Positions 8,629 to 17,682 of a stretch of 64,000 bases of DNA are shown here, piece after piece. The notes under the pieces are model-generated. The model was not told the origin of the DNA and did no database searches. It worked only from the letters and a program-made list of their open reading frames with translations. Source of the stretch: JAOARY01 sp045345765 (lineage in GTDB: Bacteria; Bacillota; Clostridia; Peptostreptococcales; Peptostreptococcaceae); contig CP148265.1 in assembly GCA_045345765.1 (NCBI GenBank), positions 1,798,001 to 1,862,000 of the forward strand, given 5' to 3'. The stretch's first letter is position 1. Each line of letters begins with the position of its first letter. The translations under genes were made by a program, and so were the position numbers.

Positions 8629-8676
8629 TGTACAAAAAACCGTACGTTTGTATTGAAAAAAAGTACGATTTATAAT
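8629..8676 (+). promoter_or_regulatory. yefM-yoeB promoter with TGTACA-type operator
   Basis: -35 TTGTAT (8648-8653), 17 bp, -10 TATAAT (8671-8676). Three related half-palindromes surround it: TGTACA at 8629, CGTACG at 8641 and AGTACG at 8662. TGTACA is the known core bound by YefM-type antitoxins, so autorepression is expected. Confidence 0.65.
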
Positions 8677-8706
8677 ATAATAAGATTAAAGATAGGAGGT
8701 GCTGTT

Positions 8707-8961
8707 ATGAAAGCACTAGCAAGTTCGAATGTTAGAAAAGATTTTAAAAATGTTTGCGATATGGTGGTAAGTGATAGTGAAACAGTAATAATTACAAGAA
8801 GTGGAAAAGAAAATGTTGTTATGATGTCAGAAGATGAATACAATAATATTATAGAAAATTTTAGAATTTTTTCAAATCCAATATTAAGTAATAAAATCAG
8901 TAAGGGAATAGAACAAATTGAAAAAGGTTTTTCAAAGAAAAGAGAGCTTTTAGATGAATAA
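8707..8961 (+). CDS. yefM: Phd/YefM-family antitoxin
   Basis: An 84-residue antitoxin and autorepressor. The N-terminal Phd/YefM DNA-binding fold is visible as SNVRKDFKNVCDMV, then ETVIITRSGKENVVMMSEDEYNNI; the C-terminal tail is the toxin-wrapping region. Start ATG 8707 is supported by AGGAGG at 8694-8699; a longer in-frame upstream extension to 8653 has no ribosome site and would overlap the promoter. Its end overlaps the toxin gene by 8 bp, so translation is coupled. TGTACA-type sites lie upstream. Confidence 0.93.
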   Translation: MKALASSNVRKDFKNVCDMVVSDSETVIITRSGKENVVMMSEDEYNNIIENFRIFSNPILSNKISKGIEQIEKGFSKKRELLDE

Positions 8962-9211
8962 AGTTTTTGCAGATATTGCATGGGAAGATTATTTGTATTG
9001 GCAAATTAGTGATAAAACAAAGATGAAAAAGATTAATAATCTTATTAAAAGTATAGAACGTGATGGATATAGTAATGGTATTGGAAAACCTGAACCGTTA
9101 AAACATCAATTTAAAGGATATTGGTCTCGTAGGATTGATAGTGAACATAGATTAATATATAAAGTTGATAAAGAAAATATATATATTGTATCATGTAAAG
9201 ACCATTATTAA
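8954..9211 (+). CDS. yoeB: YoeB/Txe-family mRNA interferase toxin
   Basis: An 85-residue ribosome-dependent endoribonuclease toxin. The family residues are intact: Glu47 in GKPEPLK, Arg66 in EHRLIYKV, and the terminal His84-Tyr85 (KDHY), equivalent to E. coli YoeB Glu46, Arg65, His83 and Tyr84. WSRRIDSEHRLIY is the strongest block. It overlaps the antitoxin gene by 8 bp. The catalytic set is complete, so the toxin should be active when free. Confidence 0.95.
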   Translation: MNKVFADIAWEDYLYWQISDKTKMKKINNLIKSIERDGYSNGIGKPEPLKHQFKGYWSRRIDSEHRLIYKVDKENIYIVSCKDHY

Positions 9212-9271
9212 ATAAAATGATATTTTCAAAATATTAAATAAAGAAGTTGTTATATATAAGAAATTTAGTTG

Positions 9272-9312
9272 TGATATACTGTGTTTTAAATTATTAAAAA
9301 CACAGTATATCA
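9272..9312. repeat. 16-bp perfect inverted repeat, copy B (bidirectional terminator)
   Basis: TGATATACTGTGTTTT (9272-9287) is perfectly complemented at 9297-9312 around a 9-bp loop. It lies between the converging yoeB and DUF554 genes. The arm is the best-preserved version of the inner arm shared with copies A, C, D and E. Confidence 0.8.
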
Positions 9313-9332
9313 TTTATTAATTAGCTTTCTAA

Positions 9333-10019
9333 TTAAAATAAATTAACTATAAAACCATAATAAATAACTGGTATTAATATAGCTGGTAGCAAATCACCTA
9401 TCTTTATCTTAGTTATTTCAAGAACATTAAAAGAAATTCCAAGTATCAAAACACTTCCAACATTACTTATTGCATGAATAACATCAAAAGTTAAAAAATC
9501 CTTTATAAAGACTGCAAATATTGTTATAAGTCCTTGGTAAATAAGAACTGGAAAAGCTGAAAGTAATACACCAACACCCATAGTTGAAGCAAATGCTATT
9601 GCAGAAACACCATCAAGAATTGATTTAGCAAATAATTTTTGATGATCTCCACTTATACCAATATCTAAAGCACCAAGTATACCCATTGCACCAACACAGT
9701 ATATCAAAGTTGCAGTTACAAATCCTTTAGATACCTTAGAACCCTTAAAATTAAGTTTTCTATCCAAAAACGAACCAAAATCATTAAGTTTTTCATCTAT
9801 ACCAATGATTCCTCCAAGAAGTCCACCTATTGCTATAGACATAATCATAAGAAGTACATTAGGTTCATCTATAGCACCTTGTATACCTAAAACCATAACA
9901 CAAAGAGCCATTCCTTTGATTATTGTATCATTGTATTTTTCCATATTAAAATTCTTTAAAAATAGTCCAATTGCACTTCCTATTATAATTGCAAAGAAGT
10001 TTGCCAAATTACCTGCCAT
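9333..10019 (-). CDS. DUF554 membrane protein (YdfK/YqgA family)
   Basis: A 228-residue polytopic membrane protein of unknown function. Glycine-rich hydrophobic segments alternate with short loops: GSAIGLFLKNFN at the N-terminus, GLLGGIIGIDEKL, then FVTATLIYCVGAMGILGALDIGISGDH, a typical DUF554 block, and SILDGVSAIAFASTMGVGVLLSAFPVLIYQG. Start ATG 10019 has AGGAGG in the usual place; a TTG at 10040 lies before that site. Monocistronic. The family is thought to be a transporter, but this is not established. Confidence 0.88.
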   Translation of the reverse strand: MAGNLANFFAIIIGSAIGLFLKNFNMEKYNDTIIKGMALCVMVLGIQGAIDEPNVLLMIMSIAIGGLLGGIIGIDEKLNDFGSFLDRKLNFKGSKVSKGFVTATLIYCVGAMGILGALDIGISGDHQKLFAKSILDGVSAIAFASTMGVGVLLSAFPVLIYQGLITIFAVFIKDFLTFDVIHAISNVGSVLILGISFNVLEITKIKIGDLLPAILIPVIYYGFIVNLF

Positions 10020-10116
10020 AAAAATTCCTCCTACTGACAAAAAAAATAAAAATCAATTATTTGATTTTTGTATTAATCTAAATATTCTAACACAATATAC
10101 TTAAAAAGAAAACAAA

Positions 10117-10215
10117 AAGACTATCTCAAATAAGATAAAATCAAATAATATATTATGTTTGTTTTTAATTTTAAACACAATATATTATTATCAAATTTCC
10201 TAAAGTGATAGTCTT
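10117..10215 (-). repeat. Nested palindrome, copy C (terminator of the flotillin operon)
   Basis: Outer arm AAGACTATC (10117-10125)/GATAGTCTT (10207-10215). The inner 17-bp arm is 10144-10160/10173-10189, with one mismatch that becomes a G-U pair only in minus-strand RNA. It lies directly after the minus-strand flotillin gene. A lone half arm, ACACAATATACTT, is at 10090-10102. Confidence 0.7.
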
Positions 10216-10268
10216 AAATATAGTTATTTTAATATTAAATTATATATTTAAATAAGCATATATACTTA

Positions 10269-11840
10269 TTATTTAGTTTCTATATCACTAACTTCAACAT
10301 CTTTAATATCTTCATTCATGTTTTGATTCATAAATTGATTTACAAGGTTTGGATCAAGATTATTAAGGTCAATATTGTTTAAATCAACATTAGTTTCTTT
10401 ATTTTTTCCTGAAAGTAAATCCATAACATTAAGACCAGTTAGTGCCTCAACTGTTTCAGGTAATTGAGCCATCATATCTGTAACATAGCCAGTAACCTTA
10501 GATGCACCTTTTGAATGACCATCTTTAGAAGAACCATTATCAACAATAACAATTTTTTCTGTTTTAGCAAGTGGTTGTGCGATTTCTCTAGCTATTTCAG
10601 GTAATTTTTCTATAATCATTTGAGTAACAGCTGCATCATTATATTGTTTGTAAGCTTCAGCCTTTTTAAGCATTGCTTCAGCTTCTGCCTTACCTTTTGC
10701 TTCAATAATATCAACCTCAGCCATACCTTCAACTCTTTTGGCCTTGGCTTTAGCTTCCCCTTCTAGTTGAATTGCTTCAGCTCTAGCTTGAGCATCTTGA
10801 ACTTCTTGATACTTTTTTGCTTCTGCTTCTTTTGCTTTTTTGTATTTTTCAGCATCTGCAATTTTTTCAACACTTGCTTTAAGTTCTTCAGCCTTACGAA
10901 TTGCTTCTGATTTTGCAAGGTCAATTTCTCTTTCCTTTTTAGTTATTTCAACTTGCATTTCTTTTTCAGTAAGTTCTTTTTGTCTTTCTTGTCTTACAAG
11001 TTCAACTTGCATTTCATTTTCTACAACTTTTTTCTTAACGCTATTAGCTTCTATTTCATAAGCTAAATCGGCTTTAGCTTTTTTGATTTCTTGTTCTTCT
11101 CTATATTCTTGAACCTTTAATTCCTTTTCCTTAGAAGCTCTAGCGATTTCTGTTTCTGCTAGTATTTGAGCTTCTTCTCCTTTTTGATATGCTAAAGAAG
11201 TTTTTATTTTAGTTTCTTTTTTAGCTTCAGCTTCAGCTATTTCAGCATCTCTTTTAACATCAGCAATCTTAGATGCTCCTAGAGCCTTAAGATATTCATT
11301 TGGATCATCAATATCTTTTATTGTAAATGTAATTATTTCAAGTCCCATTTGTGCAAGATCTTTATCTGCAACATCTTGAACCTTAGATACAAATTTTTCT
11401 CTATCTTTATATATATCTTCAACTGATAATGTTGATACTATTTCACGAAGTTTACCATCTAAGACATTTGAACACATATCTTTTATAACTTCAATAGTCT
11501 TTAGTTCATTTCCTGTGTTGAATTGTTCTACAGCTGATAATATAGAACTCATATCAGATTTAACTTTAACTATTGCAACAGCATCAGCAATTATTGGAAC
11601 ACCTTGTTCTGTCAATGCTCCATCAGTAGTTACTTCTATTTTCATATTTTCTAAAGAAATTTTATCAAATCTCTCTAATAGTGGGATTACAAGTCCCCCA
11701 CCGCCTGTTATTACTCTTCTTTTAAGACCTGTTACAACTAATGCTTTGTCCTGTGGTACTCTTTTCCACATACTTACGATTGCTATTATTAGAAGTACAA
11801 TAATTCCTACAATCGTAGTTGGCAAATAATACGCTCCCAT
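10269..11840 (-). CDS. floT: Flotillin-family membrane-domain scaffold protein
   Basis: A 523-residue SPFH-domain protein that organises membrane microdomains. An N-terminal membrane hairpin (~residues 8-25) is followed by the SPFH domain (~30-200; VPQDKALVVTGLKRRVITGGGGLVIP is split here by no gaps) and a long Ala/Glu/Lys coiled coil (~200-430; repeated EAEAKKE, KAEAEAMLKKAEAYKQYN). The C-terminal tail is low-complexity and Asn-rich (NNIDLNNLDPNL). ATG start with AAGGAG; it overlaps the end of the NfeD-like gene by 34 bp, the usual flotillin-NfeD pairing. Bacillus FloT and YuaF are the closest functional parallel. Confidence 0.92.
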   Translation of the reverse strand: MGAYYLPTTIVGIIVLLIIAIVSMWKRVPQDKALVVTGLKRRVITGGGGLVIPLLERFDKISLENMKIEVTTDGALTEQGVPIIADAVAIVKVKSDMSSILSAVEQFNTGNELKTIEVIKDMCSNVLDGKLREIVSTLSVEDIYKDREKFVSKVQDVADKDLAQMGLEIITFTIKDIDDPNEYLKALGASKIADVKRDAEIAEAEAKKETKIKTSLAYQKGEEAQILAETEIARASKEKELKVQEYREEQEIKKAKADLAYEIEANSVKKKVVENEMQVELVRQERQKELTEKEMQVEITKKEREIDLAKSEAIRKAEELKASVEKIADAEKYKKAKEAEAKKYQEVQDAQARAEAIQLEGEAKAKAKRVEGMAEVDIIEAKGKAEAEAMLKKAEAYKQYNDAAVTQMIIEKLPEIAREIAQPLAKTEKIVIVDNGSSKDGHSKGASKVTGYVTDMMAQLPETVEALTGLNVMDLLSGKNKETNVDLNNIDLNNLDPNLVNQFMNQNMNEDIKDVEVSDIETK

Positions 11841-12397
11841 AAAGATCTCTCCTTTTCCCTTTGAATGAATAGATTTTCTTCTACATAAAAGACATGATCT
11901 TTTATATCCACAATAACAACTGTTTTATTTTGATCTATTCTTTTGCCGTCTTTTGTTTTTGCAGAACCAGTAAACTTATTGCCCTTTGCTATGTAAGAAA
12001 TCTTACCAAAACCATTTTCTATAATAGCGTTAATTACAATTGCTTCTTTGCCAATCAAAGAATCTTTTGTAACTGCTAAACTTCTATCTTGAGCATTATA
12101 AAGAGGTACGACTACAAAAAAGTATAAAATAGATGAAACTAATAAAGAGGTTAATAAAGCTATTAAAAATGTTTTAATAGATGAATAATTTAATTGATAA
12201 CCAAACATACCCATACCACCAAAAGTTGTTAAGAATGAAACTATGATGATTGGTTTTAATGGAGATATATTAAATATTCCAAAATCCATATCAATATCTA
12301 AATCTATATCAATAGAACTTAAAAAATTTCCAAGTAAGAAAGTCGTTAATGTATATATTACACCGACCAAAAACATTACTTGATAGATTCGATACAC
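11807..12397 (-). CDS. NfeD-like membrane protein paired with flotillin
   Basis: A 196-residue protein with about three transmembrane helices in the N-terminal 120 residues and a C-terminal OB-fold of the NfeD type (LIGKEAIVINAIIENGFGKISYIAKGNKFTGSAKTKDGKRI). It lacks the protease domain of long NfeD proteins, so it is the short YuaF-like form that partners flotillin. GTG start at 12397 with GGGGG upstream. First gene of a two-gene operon, overlapping the flotillin gene. Confidence 0.87.
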   Translation of the reverse strand: MYRIYQVMFLVGVIYTLTTFLLGNFLSSIDIDLDIDMDFGIFNISPLKPIIIVSFLTTFGGMGMFGYQLNYSSIKTFLIALLTSLLVSSILYFFVVVPLYNAQDRSLAVTKDSLIGKEAIVINAIIENGFGKISYIAKGNKFTGSAKTKDGKRIDQNKTVVIVDIKDHVFYVEENLFIQREKERSLWERIICQLRL

Positions 12398-12443
12398 TTA
12401 AATTTCCCCCTTTTTTACTTAAATTGTTATTATGATTATAAAT

Positions 12444-12452
12444 AGTATAGCA
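12444..12452 (-). promoter_or_regulatory. Extended -10 promoter of the nfeD-flotillin operon
   Basis: On the minus strand, TGC-TATACT gives an extended -10 element about 50 bp upstream of the GTG start. A clear -35 is not visible, as is common for extended -10 promoters. Confidence 0.5.
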
Positions 12453-12582
12453 TAATTTTTTGATTTTAATTAATTTGTTTCTATTTTGTAAATTGATTGC
12501 AATAAAAATTTAAGGTTAGTTAGGAACACAGAATTATTTTTAAGTAATTAGATAATTATTATCGTTTTTATTTTAGATAAAA

Positions 12583-12688
12583 AATAGGGCTGTTACACTA
12601 GAAAATTTAGCTACAATATACTGTGTTTATAAATTTAAAAACAAACACAATATACTGTATAATTTTTTCTTGTTGTAACAGCCCTATT
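12583..12688 (-). repeat. Nested palindrome, copy D (terminator of the YiiX-like gene)
   Basis: A perfect 14-bp outer arm, AATAGGGCTGTTAC (12583-12596)/12675-12688, encloses a 16-bp inner arm (12613-12628/12643-12658). The two inner mismatches become G-U pairs only in minus-strand RNA, matching the direction of the gene that ends at 12745. The remainder of the 347-bp gap shows only the nfeD promoter. Confidence 0.75.
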
Positions 12689-12744
12689 CGATGTTGAATA
12701 TCTAGCTAATTTATTTAATTTATATAATACAAAGTATTATGATT

Positions 12745-13428
12745 TTAATATCTACTATATAAGAAGCCAACTCTAGTTAATTTATAAGAACCAGTTCTTA
12801 ACCAATTGTCTAGCGCATACGGATGTAAAAAACGTCTACCTTTTGCTCTTTTACCTTCAACTATTTCTTGTATCCATTTATTTACAACGTTGTGGTCTGC
12901 ATTATAATATGCATTTAATACTAATTTTGAAGAATATATAGGATTTATTTTATGAAGGTCTCTGTTTTTTTCATGAATTAATTCATCCTTATTTTCTTTA
13001 TAGAATTCTTCAACCCAAGTAGATGCATTATTTGATAAATTTTCATTATCTTTATATCTATAAACCATTATATGATTTCTATTACTATATTGATTCTTAA
13101 ATTCTTCTAATGTGATTTTTTCTATAGCATTTATACTGCGTCCATCTGTAGGTATAGATGGTGCATGAATAACTTGTTTATCAGATACAGCTATAGCTAC
13201 ATGACCACAAAATTCTTTATTTCGAGTATCTGATATCAAAATATCTCCTGCTTTAATATCATTAATATTCATAATATCTTTTCTTCTAGAGGTGCTTTCT
13301 TTTCTAAGTATTTTAGTAACTTTAGTTTTTTGATTTGATTTTAAAGCATCTGTGGCAAATGAGGAAGTTGTTAAACCTAATATTAATACCATTGATGTTA
13401 CTGCTAGCATTATTTTTTTTCTTAACAT
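12745..13428 (-). CDS. Secreted YiiX/YaeF-like (C92) permuted papain-fold protein, catalytic Cys replaced by Ser
   Basis: A 227-residue exported protein. The signal peptide is clear (MLRKKIMLAVTSMVLILGL..SSFA). The fold resembles the YaeF/YiiX permuted NlpC/P60-papain family: DIKAGDILISDTRNKEFCGHVAIAVSDKQVIHAP supplies the catalytic His (GHVAIAV). The second conserved block normally reads YCS[EK]LV and carries the nucleophile; here it is YSSKLVLNAYY (codons TAT TCT TCA). A single base change (TGT to TCT) would explain this, so the protein may be inactive or use Ser. ATG 13428 is preferred because GGGAG lies upstream. It probably acts at the cell wall or on lipids. Confidence 0.7.
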   Translation of the reverse strand: MLRKKIMLAVTSMVLILGLTTSSFATDALKSNQKTKVTKILRKESTSRRKDIMNINDIKAGDILISDTRNKEFCGHVAIAVSDKQVIHAPSIPTDGRSINAIEKITLEEFKNQYSNRNHIMVYRYKDNENLSNNASTWVEEFYKENKDELIHEKNRDLHKINPIYSSKLVLNAYYNADHNVVNKWIQEIVEGKRAKGRRFLHPYALDNWLRTGSYKLTRVGFLYSRY

Positions 13429-13928
13429 ATGAATCATCTCCCAACTTAATAAAGTTTTAATTACAATAATAATTTAATTAATTAAAAAATACCATTGTAA
13501 TCTATCTGATACCAATGCTTGAACGGTAGCTGTGGTATCTATGAGTCAATTATATAATTTTAAAATTTTATTTTCAATATATTTTAAAATTATAGTATAT
13601 TAAGCCTAAAAACTATGAAAATACTATAATTAAGCTTGAAAGCAAAAAAAATAATATTAAATAAAAAATAAATTATTTTTTTAAGTATAATTTAAAGCTT
13701 TTTGAGTATTATTTATGATTATAAAAAATATTAAAAGCGAAGGTCTTAAGTCCTAGAAATTATAAATTTAAATGATAAAAATTCTTATTTAAAAACATTT
13801 TACCAAAATTTAAGTAAAATATGATGGATTTATTTTAAAAAAGGGAATAGTAATAAGGATGTATTATATTTAATAAAATGTAAAAAACAATACTGGTATG
13901 GGAAATAATTTTTTTAGGGGTGATTTGT
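13429..13928. other. 500-bp divergent intergenic region with a hairpin
   Basis: No convincing gene. GATACCA (13508-13514) and TGGTATC (13533-13539) form a perfect 7-bp stem with an 18-nt loop, in the leader of the minus-strand YiiX-like gene. A further TACCATTG lies at 13488. The rest is plain AT-rich DNA that should hold divergent promoters; no riboswitch class was recognised. Confidence 0.4.
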
Positions 13929-14867
13929 TTGTCAAATGAGATTAAGTATTTTGATATTGCCTATAATTCTATTTACGATGGTGATGGAATTAGAGTTGTA
14001 GTTTATTTTCAAGGTTGTAATGCAGATTGTATATGGTGTCATTCTCCGCATTCAAGGCTAAAAACTTCGCCTTTATTATTTAACGAAGAAAAATGCATTA
14101 ATTGTGGACTATGTGAGCAAGTTTGTGAAAAAGGGGTTCATATGGTTAAGGAGAATTTACATGTTTTAAATAGAGAAAATTGTAATTACTGTGGTAAATG
14201 TGTATTAGCTTGCCCAATGACTTATGATTTTTTGGATATTGGAGTACTTTCTTTGCCAACAAAAAAAACAAATGTAAAAGAGCTATTTGATAAACTGAGC
14301 CCACATCTTAAATTAGTAAAAAATACAGGTGGAATAACTTTAGGTGGAGGAGAAGCTTTACTTCAATCAAAAGCTTGTAAAGAGTTATTAACACTTTCAA
14401 AATCATTTGGAATAAATACAACTGTTGAAACATCAGGTCTTTTAGAAGATGAATATTATAAAGATTTAGAAGGTTTAGTAGATACTTTTTTATTTGGAAT
14501 GAGATTTACAACAAATTATAAAGAAAACGATTATACCAATAGAGTTTATAGATCATATGAAATACTTAGTAAATATGATAGTGAAGTTATACCAAGAATA
14601 CCGATTATAAGAGGGCATACTGATACTAATTGGTATTTAGAAAAATCATTAGAATTTTTGCAAAAGCACAATATAAAAAAAATATATATAAATCCTTTTA
14701 ATGAAAATATAAAACATTATTATGATCTTTCAGGAATTGAGTTCAAATTTGAAAGTGATAAGATGTCAGCGGTTGCACGAGGAAAAATATTAAATTATTT
14801 CAAAAACAATGGTTTTGAAATAATTAATATAAAAGAATTTATAAGTGAAAAAAATTTTAGTAGATAA
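13929..14867 (+). CDS. Glycyl-radical enzyme activase (radical SAM, two ferredoxin clusters)
   Basis: About 312 aa; makes the glycyl radical on the partner enzyme encoded 14 bp downstream. The radical-SAM cysteines are in QGCNADCIWCHSP (CxxxCxxC, about residues 30-37). An inserted ferredoxin-like domain follows with two 4Cys sets (CINCGLCEQVCEKG and CNYCGKCVLACPM), as in activases of the PFL2/HPAD/glycerol-dehydratase type rather than PflA. The SAM-binding GG motif is TLGGGEALLQ (G-G-G-E). TTG at 13929 is preferred over GTG at 13920, since GGGGTGAT lies just upstream of it. Confidence 0.9.
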   Translation: MSNEIKYFDIAYNSIYDGDGIRVVVYFQGCNADCIWCHSPHSRLKTSPLLFNEEKCINCGLCEQVCEKGVHMVKENLHVLNRENCNYCGKCVLACPMTYDFLDIGVLSLPTKKTNVKELFDKLSPHLKLVKNTGGITLGGGEALLQSKACKELLTLSKSFGINTTVETSGLLEDEYYKDLEGLVDTFLFGMRFTTNYKENDYTNRVYRSYEILSKYDSEVIPRIPIIRGHTDTNWYLEKSLEFLQKHNIKKIYINPFNENIKHYYDLSGIEFKFESDKMSAVARGKILNYFKNNGFEIINIKEFISEKNFSR

Positions 14868-14881
14868 AGGGAGGTAGTTTT

Positions 14882-17515
14882 GTGGAAAAATTAATTCGAG
14901 AACTTAAAGATAAGATGAGTAGTGGTAATAGAATTTTGTATGATGAATTAATAGAAAGAAGTTTATCAGATAGATCAAAAGAATGGTATGTAGAAAGTAA
15001 ATTACCTGATATAGCTAAAAAATATCCAAATGAATCTGTACTTATAAGAAGAGCTAAAGCTATAGAAGCAATGCTTAATTGTATGAGTGATGAAAGTATT
15101 TCAAAGGATAGTTTAACCGCAGAGATTTTTGACAATGAACTTCTTCTTGGTAGAATGCCAATGGGTTCAAATGGACTTGGTAAAGTATTTCCTAATTATC
15201 TAACTGAAGATGAAAAAAGAGCAGGTTCTATTACAAATAGAGGATCTATGTCTTTACTAGGGCATAACAGTATAAATTATGAAGACTTAGTAAACAAGGG
15301 TTTACAAGCGATTATAGATGAATGTGATATCAAAATCTCAAGATGTAATTCAAATGATTCTAATTCGGATATATTTAAAAATTTAGGACTAGATTCTATA
15401 TTATCTAATGAAAAAATGATAAAGAATCAACATGATTTTTATCAAGCTGTAAGAATTGCTTGTCAGGCAGTTATAGATTTTGCAAATAAAATGGGAGATT
15501 TAGCTCTTAAAAAAGCAGAAAAAACAACTGATAAAAAGAGAAAAGAAGAACTTATTAATATGGCAAACATTGCATATAAAGTTCCAAAAGAAAAAGCAAG
15601 TAATTTTAATGAAGCATTACAAAGTATTTATTTTTATCATGTCGCACTTCATGCAAGTATGAATTTAGTTTCTCTTGGTAGATTAGATCAAGTATTAAAT
15701 CCATTTTTGAAAAAAGAAAAAGATCAAAATAAAGCATTAGAACTTTTTGAGAATTTTATAATAAAATGTGCTTGGAGATTGAATCTCAATCTAAATCCTT
15801 TAAATATAGTAAAACAAGATCATGTTGATAATAATACAGTGTTAGGAGTTAATCCATACCTAATAGATCAAAAAGCGGGAGTGAATAATTTCTTACAAAA
15901 TATAATAATTGGTGGACTTACTAAAGACGGCAAAGATGCTACTAATGATTGTACGTATCTGATATTAAGAGCATTTTCTAATGTAAATCTTTCAACTCCA
16001 GGTATTTATGTAAGAATAGGAAGAGAAACACCACAAAAATTATTAAGAGAAATAGCAAAATCATGGAAAAAAACAGGCAATAATCCATCTATAATAAATG
16101 ATGAAGTTATGGTTAAAGCCATGGAAAAAGCTCTTTCTTTTGATATATTTAATGGAAATATTAAAGATGATAGGGATTTAAATGAATTAAAAGCAGAGAT
16201 AAAAAGACAAGCAAATGATTTTTGTGTTGATGGTTGTTGGGAACCGATATTAAATGGTCAAAGTGATTGGACTTTTGGTATGCCAAACGCATTAAGTGCA
16301 TTAGAATGTGCCTTGAATCAAGGGGCATTATTAAGTGGAGATGAAGAACTTTTAAGAGGAGCAAAAAAAGCTCCAAGAAGTAAAAAACCAAGTAATTTTG
16401 ATGAACTTATAGAAGTGTTTGATAAGCAATTAGGATTTTTTGTAGACCAAACTGTAATATCATTATTCTTATATTATATGATTGATGAATATGCTTGCCC
16501 TTCACCATTATTATCAGCATTTTTAGGTGGTTGTATGGAAAAAGGAAGAGATAAGTCTTGGGGTGGAACAAATTATAATTTAGGTGGAGTTATATTGACA
16601 GGTGTACCTAATGTTATAAATACTTTAGCAGCTATTAAAAAATATGTATTTAATGATAAACCTAAATATACATTGGATGAAGTTTGTTATGCATTTGCAA
16701 ACAATTATGAGTGTAAAGATTCTAATGATATAGCGATGCAAGATAAATTAAATCAAATGAGAGTCGATTTTTCAACAAATACACCTACTTTTGGAAATGA
16801 TGATGATGAGATATTTGATATAAGTAGAAAGGTATTAGATATTTTTTATAATAATGTTATGGATTCAGCAAGTTTTGCTAAGAAAGTATATGAACAAAAA
16901 CCTTCTAAAGAAGATAAAGATAGAATATTAGCACTTAGAAGTATTTCTGGATATTATGGACTTTCATTAGAAGAGAAATTTAATAATTTTGATATGAAAG
17001 TGACTTGTGGTCTTGGAACATTTGAACAATATAATTGGATGGGTATGGGAAATTCAGCTTCAGCAGATAGATTAAAAGGGCAACCTTTAGCACCTAATTT
17101 CTCTCCTGTATCAGGAACATTAAGACAAAACTTTGGTAACTTATTTAATACATTATATAGATTAGGATTAGATAGATTTGCAGGAGGGGTAATAACAGAT
17201 ACTTGTTTGGAATCAGATGATGCAAGTGAAGAAAATTTATATAGTATAGTTAGTAACTTTATAGAATTTGAAGGTGCTATGATGACTATGGCTATAGGTA
17301 ATAAAGATTTGTATGAACAAATTTATGATGAAGTTATGGAAGCAGATAGTCTTAATGACATGGATAGGGTAAAAGAAATATTAAAGAAATATGCGCATGT
17401 AAATGTAAGAATTGGTGGATGGCAAACACCTTTTGTAACATTACCAAAGTCGCATATGCTTAATTATATAGATAGACCAATGGATAAAGGAAAATTTGAT
17501 GGTCTAAAGATATAA
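14882..17515 (+). CDS. Glycyl-radical enzyme of unknown substrate, variant glycyl loop RIGGW
   Basis: An 877-residue member of the PFL2-like glycyl-radical superfamily. The active-site loop is DGCWEP, giving thiyl Cys452 and Glu454 in the CxE arrangement shared by diol dehydratases, choline lyase and arylacetate decarboxylases. The C-terminal glycyl loop reads VRIGGWQTPFVTL, with Gly846 as the radical site, where most relatives have RVAGY or RVSGY. Length and the GGW loop leave 4-hydroxyphenylacetate/indoleacetate decarboxylase-like or alkylsuccinate-type chemistry open; no HpdC-like small subunit follows. GTG start with GGGAGG. Cotranscribed with its activase. Strictly anaerobic chemistry. 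Confidence 0.85.
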   Translation: MEKLIRELKDKMSSGNRILYDELIERSLSDRSKEWYVESKLPDIAKKYPNESVLIRRAKAIEAMLNCMSDESISKDSLTAEIFDNELLLGRMPMGSNGLGKVFPNYLTEDEKRAGSITNRGSMSLLGHNSINYEDLVNKGLQAIIDECDIKISRCNSNDSNSDIFKNLGLDSILSNEKMIKNQHDFYQAVRIACQAVIDFANKMGDLALKKAEKTTDKKRKEELINMANIAYKVPKEKASNFNEALQSIYFYHVALHASMNLVSLGRLDQVLNPFLKKEKDQNKALELFENFIIKCAWRLNLNLNPLNIVKQDHVDNNTVLGVNPYLIDQKAGVNNFLQNIIIGGLTKDGKDATNDCTYLILRAFSNVNLSTPGIYVRIGRETPQKLLREIAKSWKKTGNNPSIINDEVMVKAMEKALSFDIFNGNIKDDRDLNELKAEIKRQANDFCVDGCWEPILNGQSDWTFGMPNALSALECALNQGALLSGDEELLRGAKKAPRSKKPSNFDELIEVFDKQLGFFVDQTVISLFLYYMIDEYACPSPLLSAFLGGCMEKGRDKSWGGTNYNLGGVILTGVPNVINTLAAIKKYVFNDKPKYTLDEVCYAFANNYECKDSNDIAMQDKLNQMRVDFSTNTPTFGNDDDEIFDISRKVLDIFYNNVMDSASFAKKVYEQKPSKEDKDRILALRSISGYYGLSLEEKFNNFDMKVTCGLGTFEQYNWMGMGNSASADRLKGQPLAPNFSPVSGTLRQNFGNLFNTLYRLGLDRFAGGVITDTCLESDDASEENLYSIVSNFIEFEGAMMTMAIGNKDLYEQIYDEVMEADSLNDMDRVKEILKKYAHVNVRIGGWQTPFVTLPKSHMLNYIDRPMDKGKFDGLKI

Positions 17516-17682
17516 AATTATTATATATTAATATTTGTTTTGATAATTTATAAATAAAATTGAGTGGAGTTGATTTGTAATTTAATCTAAAAATACAAAA
17601 CCTTAAATAATTGTTACTATTAAAGGTAATTTTTATATGATAAAATTCTTCTTAAAGAAAAGAAAATTTAAGGGGTGATTTT

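Noticed and set aside
13440..13560. Possible riboswitch upstream of the YiiX-like gene
   Set aside because: The stem GATACCA/TGGTATC is real, but I could not match conserved cores of c-di-AMP, c-di-GMP or other known classes.
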